This document shows, piece after piece, positions 57,460 through 64,000 of a DNA stretch of 64,000 bases. The notes below the pieces were generated by a model, which ran no database searches, was not told the origin of the DNA, and saw only the letters and a program-made list of their open reading frames with translations. The translations under genes and the position numbers were made by a program. How positions within the stretch are numbered: position 1 is the first letter of the stretch; each line of letters begins with the position of its first letter. Source of the stretch: Charina bottae (taxonomy: Eukaryota; Chordata; Lepidosauria; Squamata; Charinaidae); NCBI GenBank assembly GCA_023362775.1, contig JALMGJ010000005.1, positions 62,191,463 to 62,255,462 on the forward strand, given 5' to 3'.

Positions 57460-59390
57460 ATATTTCTACCTACTGCAATTGTTAGACTCTTGGCAATTTA
57501 TAGTAAAGAAACATAGATAAAATGTCAATGGTAAAATTAAAAAACAAATATACAGCCATAAAACAATAATAACAATAATGCAACCTAGGTGTTATCCACT
57601 ACCATAGACGCTCTAGAACAACTCCATTTTCAATAGTTTCTGTAAAGCCAAAATGGTGAGGCCATCCTAATTTCAAATAGGAGGCTGTTTCAAACTACTG
57701 AATACAAATTGCCTCAAAACAGCAGTACAGTTCCTATATGCCTCCGTACTACGTACCTCATGGAAACTAGAGATCCTCTCTGGATGAACAAGTCAGGAAG
57801 GATGATATTGGCTGGAGAAAGCAATCCTGGAGATACTTTAGTGCTAAGCCATATAGGGGTTTATAGGTAATAAGCAATAGCTTGAATTGTACTTGGAAGC
57901 TGATCAGAAACAAGTGCATTGCTCAGAGGACAGTTATTATATGTTCATGGTAGCGAGTACAGCCAGTAAAAAAGCCATTCCATGCTGGACTAATTAAGCT
58001 TCCGGGTGGTCTTTAACAGCAACCCCATATAGAACACATTGCAGTGTATGGTGAAGAGGGTATGTTAATTTTGCAAGGTTCTCCTGCTTCAGGTAGGACC
58101 ATAACTGGAACACCAGCTGGAGCTACACAAAGGCTCCTTGGCTACAACGTCCACCAGCCCATGAAACAGTAGCCATGAGTCCTGGAGGACCCCCAAGTTG
58201 CAGTAGGCAGAAAGAGAGGCATTGCCACTCCCTAAGAAGACAATGCCAGAGCTATCAGAGCACCTCTGTCTTCCTGGGATTCAGCTTCAACATGTTTCAT
58301 CCCATTCTAACAGCCTCCAGACATTGTGACGAGACACTGACACTATCTCTTGCTTGGCTTGAGGTAAAAATATAAAGTGGGGTATCATCAACACATTGAT
58401 GATACCACACCCCAAATCAATGTATAGTTTCCACCTGTACTTCATGTGACATTAAAAAACAGGGAGTGGGAACTGAACCTATGGCACTCCACAGGGATGC
58501 AATCACCTGGCTGAACTCTCTATCCCCATAACCTCTGACTGGACTAACCTCTAAGGAAGTTGTGGAACCACTGTAAAAGAAAGTCTCCAATCTCCAGCCC
58601 TCACAGACAATTTAGAAGGATACTATGGTTGATGGTACTGAAGGCTGTTGAGAGATCTAAATGAACGAAGAGGGGCACACACTACTACTATCCAGATCTC
58701 AACAAAGATCATTAACAAGACTGACAAATTCTGTCTCCATCTCATGCCTGAAGCCTGACCAAAATGGATCCAGATACTCCAGTTCTTCTAGACTGCTCCA
58801 TAGTTACTAAGCAAACATAGTCACAATAACCTTCCTTATGAAGGATAGATTAGAGTCAGGGAGATAATTATCAAAGAAGGTTGGGTTCAGGGTGGGAGTG
58901 CCCCATAGCCTCTTAAGGACTGCCAGGGTCACCAACTCCCAGAACCAGCCCGTCTTACACGCTCCCTTGCTCCATGGAGGAACCAAGAGAGGCATGGATT
59001 TATGGCACAGATAACCTTGGGAGCACAGTAGAGAGCATCTGATCCACTTCCTCTGACTCAACAGGCCCAAACAAGTCCAAGATAACATGACAAGGCATCA
59101 CCCTGGTCATCATATCAAACTCCAGCTATGAAGAGTTAAGAGACTGGTGAATCTGAGTGACTTTATGAGCAAAATGTTGTGCAAACTGGTCACAGTGGCC
59201 AGGCAGGAGTTCTGCCTGATGCCCTTTCTCCAAGAGAAAACTAAACAAGGGCACTGGTTGACAACCCACTGATGCAGAAATATTCTCTCTTATCATTTTC
59301 AGTGTAGATTTAAACCTGAGCTTGTACCCGTGCTCCATCAGATTTGAGCTTTAGCCTTTCCTGGCTCTTGTTTGGCCACAGTTCATAAGA
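57460..59390 (-). pseudogene. old L2/CR1-group LINE ORF2 relic, minus strand
   Basis: In minus-strand order: endonuclease/linker (FKSTLKMIRENISASVGCQP, 59338-59126), then LKRLWGTPTLNPTFFDNYLP (= LLKKPSLDPTVLDNFRP, 59088-58807). A motif C relic WYHQCVDDTPLYIF follows at about 58410-58369 (Y-ADD decayed to CVDD), then the C-terminal block and a decayed 3' tail near 57480. It is more diverged than the copies at 16440 and 23556 and is probably an older insertion. Confidence 0.8.
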
Positions 59391-59874
59391 TGTTACTTGA
59401 CCTTATGAGCCTTCATTAAAAACCCTTGAGATATGATTGATACCTTGTTGAAGATGTTGGCAATGTTTTATAAAATAAAGGGGAATATTTCAGGACCAGA
59501 GCACAGATTGCAGTGCTTGGGATGATTATGAATATTTTGCCTGAGGAACTGAAAGACTGGTCTTGGGTTCAATGAACATTGACCTGAATAGGATTACCAT
59601 TTGCTATTCTGCCTCAGACAACAAAATATCAAGGGCTAGAACAGTTTTATAAGAGACACAGATCTTTTTTCCTTCTCCCTACACAATATATATTGCTTCT
59701 ATTCTGACTCATCACTGCTTTTCAATTATATCCCTAAGGGAGTATGTAACATTCATAAATTCTTTTAAAGATGTATCTGTGGCTTTCTCAATAAAAACCA
59801 AATTCTTGACTGAACTATATTGCATGTTCATACTTGATTAGAAATATAGATTTTGCCTTCTGGCAGAGAAAGAT

Positions 59875-59951
<77 letters not shown>

Positions 59952-61445
59952 GTGAAATCCATAAGCTTATGATAACTCCCTATCTGGTAATCCTGTGAAC
60001 AATCCATGGGAAATCAGAATTAAATTCCTTGATATGCTTTATATACAGTACTATGCTTTAGGTTTGACAGCTGAACATTAACTTGTAACATTGAATGTAA
60101 ATGTTAGCATATTTCTAACATTGCAATTCTATCCAAATCCTGAGAGAAACTGCAAAAAAGGGGTGCAGGTAGGAGTTGTATGCAGTCATGGAATCACAAG
60201 TTGTTCACTCCTACATTAAAAACATAGGATTCTTTGCCATCTAGATATGGGACCCAGCATTCCAGATGATACAAGCCATGAATAGCATTTATTAAAAGTC
60301 CTTTTAATAAAGGTTGTGCATTGCTTCATATTCAAAGAAAAAAAAGGTGCTTCTGAGCACAGGGAGCCATAGACATAATGCTTGTTTGCAGCTCTTTAAC
60401 ATGGCTGCATCTTTTCCCTTTTGCATTCTGAAGCACTGCACTGACCTAGTTCATACACATTATCACAATAATGTTATAACAACTCTGTAACAACAAATCA
60501 GTATTATTGTTTTATTGGGATACCAATGAATTGGGACAGCAACCTATCTTTACCCATAGAGAGAGTCTGTGCCACAGAAAACAGCCAAAGTAGAATTGCC
60601 ATGGTTCTCAGATCAATATAATATGGACTACTAGTGTTTCTGAGTTCTATGTCTTCCACAGACAGATGTACAGGTATTATTATTTTTAAAAACAACACAT
60701 TTTCCTATGTAGTGTATATGCCCATCAATGAATTATAAAACTCATTTATTTAAATCTAAAATATTATTTTACCTTCTTATACAGCTACTGACATATAGGC
60801 ATTAAAAAAAATCCCTTTGATTCATAAATCATTAATGTTTTAGAGAGATATATCTCTTATTTACATTGAGGTCCACTTTATTCTGCTAGCTCTAAGCAGC
60901 CTCTCTTTATTACAAGAATAATTAAAGTTGGAATTATGGAGAGCTGTGTTCTACTAGGTAGATGACAGAAAGCTAAATACAAAGTAGAACATTGCACAGA
61001 ATAGGTGAGATAGCTTTCCAGGGGCGGACTGTCATAAGTAAAATATGCTGATCCATGTGCCAAATTAATTGTATGAGATTCATGGCACCTAGAAGAACTT
61101 GGTGTTATTAGTTTATTTATTGTGATTATTATGAAAAAGGCCATCTCCAAAAGCTCATGGCAGTATAGTAGATAGCCAGAGATTTTAACAAATGTTAAAA
61201 TGTTCCTTGAAAATGAGACATAAATTCCTTCCCTTATGTTTGGAAGGTGCTATCTTGAAGCTAGGGGAAAGGAAGTCATACTGAGTGGTAGCCTGAATTT
61301 AGGCAGTGGAAGAAAACTAACACTGTTTAGCAAAAATTGGCCAAAACTGAAGAATACTTGGGATACTTATCCAGGTTTTATGGTTGCATTGCATGTTTTG
61401 AAGAGTCTGCTTGCTTTCCATATATTCTGCTTAATTATTGATATA
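59391..61445. other. unannotated stretch with (AC)n(AG)n
   Basis: A compound (AC)~13(AG)~20 tract lies at 59881-59946. The remainder is AT-rich with no recognised feature. The plus-strand frame 61236-61610 (124 codons) runs into the PLE terminus and is not a gene. Confidence 0.45.
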
Positions 61446-61489
61446 TTTTTGTGGAGTCCTTGGTGCTCTCTGAGCCTTGTTGTTTTCTT

Positions 61490-61529
61490 GCAGACGTTTC
61501 TTTGCAGACTAGGCAACATCTTCAGTGCG
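61490..61529 (-). ncRNA. hammerhead ribozyme-like motif, PLE family B
   Basis: The minus strand has GCA, CUGAAGA, U, stem II UUGC/GCAA, GAAAC, GUC and UGC. The core is intact. Stem II is one pair shorter than in the plus-strand arm. Confidence 0.7.
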
Positions 61530-61779
61530 AAAAGGGAGTGGGACTTTCTCTTTGTTTATATACCCTGGCTTGTCCTGCCTGTGTTGGTGGGGGTGTTGTT
61601 CTCCCCTTAGGAGTTCCTTGATTGGGCTGTTGTTTGCTGCTTGGTTGATTGACTGAGTTAATAGTTCCTTGATTAGGGTATATTGTGCTGTTTGATTGTT
61701 CCTCTGGTGCTAATCCTGGTGTTAATCTTTGCATATCTGGGTGACGATTGCTGGCAAGGAGGTGTTCTGGTCCTCCCAA
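61522..61779 (-). pseudogene. PLE ORF C-terminal remnant, 85 codons
   Basis: An open minus-strand frame shares PEHL-ASN-----QRLT with the frame at 48017-48253. It then becomes Pro/Gln/Ser-rich and stops at the ribozyme. The catalytic RT and GIY-YIG domains are not present. Identification as PLE depends on the 48045-48300 relic and the adjoining ribozyme. Confidence 0.5.
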
Positions 61780-61872
61780 TCAAGGAACTCCTAAGGAGAG
61801 AACAATACCTCCACCAACACAAGCAGGACAAGCCATGGTATATAAACAGAGAGCAAGTCCCACTCCCTTTTC

Positions 61873-61912
61873 GCACTGAAGATGTTGCCTAGCCTGGCAA
61901 TGAAACGTCTGC
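61873..61912 (+). ncRNA. hammerhead ribozyme-like motif, PLE family B, best copy
   Basis: GCA (stem I), CUGAAGA (61876-61882), U, stem II GUUGCC/GGCAAU, GAAAC, GUC (61907-61909) and UGC closing stem I. All core positions are intact. This is the best-preserved family B motif in the window. Confidence 0.8.
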
Positions 61913-61982
61913 AAGAAAACAACAAGGCTCAGAGAGCACCAAGGAGTCCACAGTTCAACCCTGAGCTACAAATATTCTCTTC

Positions 61983-62520
61983 GTACAGAAAGAGCCCTAT
62001 GACTGCAATAATAAACTAAGCAACTGGCCAGTTTATACCCCCACTTTAAGACTCTGTGCACAAACTCTTTGAACTTCTAGCCCTAAGGATTTGTGTCTTG
62101 AGATGCCATGGCAACATCCTAGTTCTGGATAAAGGATCATTTCCCTCTATCCCTATGAAAGGAAATTCAATATACAGCCATTTAAAAGAGAATCAGGGAG
62201 AGTTCAATATAGTGCCAATCTGAAAGAGGAAAAGGGAGTGGGATTGAGATTGAAGAAAATGGGAAGGAAATTAGAGGGTATTTTGCTTAACATTTATTTC
62301 AAGTAAGGATATTTAGGTACAAAATATTAAATCATATATAGGAACAAGTCTTGCTGAAGAAAAATCAGCATGGCTCTTGCAAAGATCAGTTTTGGCTTTA
62401 TTAAGAAAATTAGCAGCACTTGCAGAAAGGGCAATGAAACTTTATTTTAAATTCCAGAATTGGGAGGAACTTAGTGCAGGCATCTCTCTCTCTTTACCTT
62501 GCTACACCTCACGTCCTTTG
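61983..62520. other. unannotated stretch
   Basis: Nothing recognised. Confidence 0.4.
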
Positions 62521-62535
62521 TACATTTCTTGTATA

Positions 62536-62848
62536 AAGGTAAAGGTTCCCCCCGCACATTTGTGAAGTTGTGTCCAACTCTAGGGGCCGGTGCTCATCTC
62601 CGTTTCTTAGCCTAAGAGCCAGCGTTGTCCGAAGACGCTTCCACTGTCATGTGGCTGCATGACGCGCGCAGAACGCTGTTACCTACCCACCGAAGTGGTA
62701 CCTATTAATCTACTTGCATTTGCATGCTTCCGAATTGGTAGGTTGGCAAGAGCTGGAGCTAGTGCAGGGCTAGGGATTTGAACCTCCGAACTTGCGATCT
62801 TCCGATCGACAAGCCTGGCGTCTTACCCACTGAGCCACCACGCCCCTA
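62536..62848 (-). mobile_element. tRNA-headed SINE, 15-bp TSD
   Basis: The reversed tail (aaggtaaaggttccccccgc) is at the left and the reversed head (cttacccactgagccaccac) at the right. An exact TSD TACATTTCTTGTATA lies at 62521-62535 and 62849-62863. A short internal deletion precedes the B-box region. Confidence 0.9.
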
Positions 62849-62863
62849 TACATTTCTTGTATA

Positions 62864-64000
62864 GATAAGCCTTAAGGTAGTAGGACTATGCAAACAAAGG
62901 AGAGGAAATCATAGAAACAATGGCATAGGGACTATCTTGATGAGCTTTAGTGGTCATTGGGCTGAGCTATTAATAGCTATTACGTAACAGTTATAGACAA
63001 TTAAATAACTTGAGGAGGGTAAATAGGAATAATTAAGCAATGTATGTTTGTGGTCAGTCTTAGCTAAGCACCATCTGAGATACTTAATTTCTTCAGTGAT
63101 GGGGAAAAGATCAAGTAATGGGAGGATGCATTGGAATAACAATGGAAAAGCAGAGAGGGAGTTTCAAGGGCAGAGGAAGGAGAAAAAAGAACATATGAAA
63201 AATATGGTGGTACTTGCTTTTTTTTCTAAAACCCAACATGGCCATGAATAAAACAAGGGAAAATAATTAGCAAGTTTTTTTTAAGCTATGATAGCACAAA
63301 TAAAATTCAATAAAATGCAACAAAATGTAACAGAGTAAAAGATATAAAAATATTGAATTTAAATAACAGTTTATGAGCCTTTTAGGGTACTTTGATAGTG
63401 TGTTCTCCTGTTATTAGTTGGAAGGAACACCGACTGGATCATGGTGTCCTCTGCCTGTTCACAGTATGGGGTTAGCAGAAATGAAGAAATGATCTGAATT
63501 GGGAATTGGTTTCAAATGGCTTTTGAGGGTTTGAGGAGAGAAAATGGTGGTATGGAACTGCCCCAAATCTTTCATTTATGATTCTTGAGCAGATTTACCA
63601 CTCATGGGATTAGAGAAGAGATCCTCTTTTTAATTAGCATCTGTTTAAATACTAAAAAGCAGAGAATAAAAGTGAATGGCCCGTTTTCACAACAGGGGAG
63701 TGAAGATGGAAGGTCTTTGAGCATCATTATTGGAACAAGCTTTTTATTTTGGTCAGAAATGATCTGAAGTTAATTATAAGCCAGGTCTGTTGACATAAGT
63801 AAATTAAATAAAAAGGCATAGCCAAGACCTGCAAAATAATCACTCTAGGAAGACTATGCATTATCACAAGAAGAGATGAATTTGATATAAGAAGGCGCTA
63901 CCGGGTGCTACGTATGTATGTACATGTGTGTAGTCCGCATCACCTTTCCCTCTTCAAATGTGGATTACTACACAGTCCTTCTCTAACCAGGAAGAATTGG
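62864..64000. other. unannotated stretch
   Basis: AT-rich. No gene or repeat recognised. Confidence 0.4.

Larger units (their letters stand above)
61451..61982. mobile_element. PLE family B foldback unit with ORF remnant
   Basis: The left terminus 'gtggagtccttggtgctctc' is inverted at the right (gagagcaccaaggagtccac). Arms of about 185 bases surround a ~135-base single-copy centre. On the minus strand the left arm plus centre encode PEHLLASNRHPDMQRLTPGL ... and end just before the hammerhead-like motif, matching the PLE relic at 48045-48300. No clear TSD was found. Confidence 0.75.

Overview
The window is repeat-rich vertebrate DNA, most likely intergenic or intronic, from a non-avian reptile and probably a squamate. 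The evidence for a squamate is the mix of repeats: six copies of a tRNA-headed SINE with a Bov-B-like tail (Sauria-SINE type), many L2/CR1-group LINEs whose 3' ends run into AAT/AAAT microsatellites, CR1 and L1 LINEs, Penelope-like elements (PLEs), hAT DNA transposons and solo-LTR-like segments. I found no convincing host protein-coding exon, rRNA or tRNA gene. The long reading frames belong to transposons or fall in GC-rich low-complexity repeats.

Layout. 1-8 kb: LINE 3' tails, a hAT element (1512-2333, 8-bp target-site duplication [TSD]), a PLE-tail relic and a decayed minus-strand L2-like LINE. 8.6-12.1 kb: an internally deleted L1 on the minus strand with a 16-bp TSD. 12.3-13.45 kb: an ATCC array and a CR1 relic. 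14.05-15.85 kb: a compact L1-derived element with a 17-bp TSD and a 157-codon ORF. 16-19.4 kb: a PLE terminus with a hammerhead-ribozyme-like motif, then the best-preserved LINE of the window, with endonuclease and reverse transcriptase in one frame broken by one stop. 20.7 kb: a PLE foldback unit. 23.4-25.8 kb: a second long LINE copy on the minus strand. 29.8 kb: a small hAT with an alternating purine-pyrimidine core. 32.2-35.3 kb: two nested hATs with inverted 178-bp arrays. 39.4-41.85 kb: a 2.46-kb hAT with a kilobase palindrome and a GC-box/CCAAT/E-box minisatellite. 42.0-42.4 kb: a PLE foldback. 46.1-46.75 kb: an LTR flanked by an unusual ~125-bp duplication. 47-52.6 kb: LINE pieces, a SINE, a hairpin and a 12-bp satellite interrupted by a hAT. 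55.9-59.4 kb: old LINE relics, one split by a 270-bp hAT. 61.45-61.98 kb: a PLE foldback. 62.5 kb: a SINE with a 15-bp TSD.

The most interesting theme is the PLE-associated foldback units. Two families share the same hammerhead-like core: CUGAAGA, one unpaired U, a short stem II, GAAAC, GUC or GUU, and a short closing stem I. These cores lie at head-to-head inverted ends, two of the units have exact 12-16 bp TSDs, and one is linked to a decayed PLE reading frame. A second theme is non-autonomous shortening (two L1s and one L2-like LINE carry internal deletions). A third is hATs with near-identical ends but unrelated, CpG-dense, palindromic interiors. All calls come from reading the sequence by eye. 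No database search was done.
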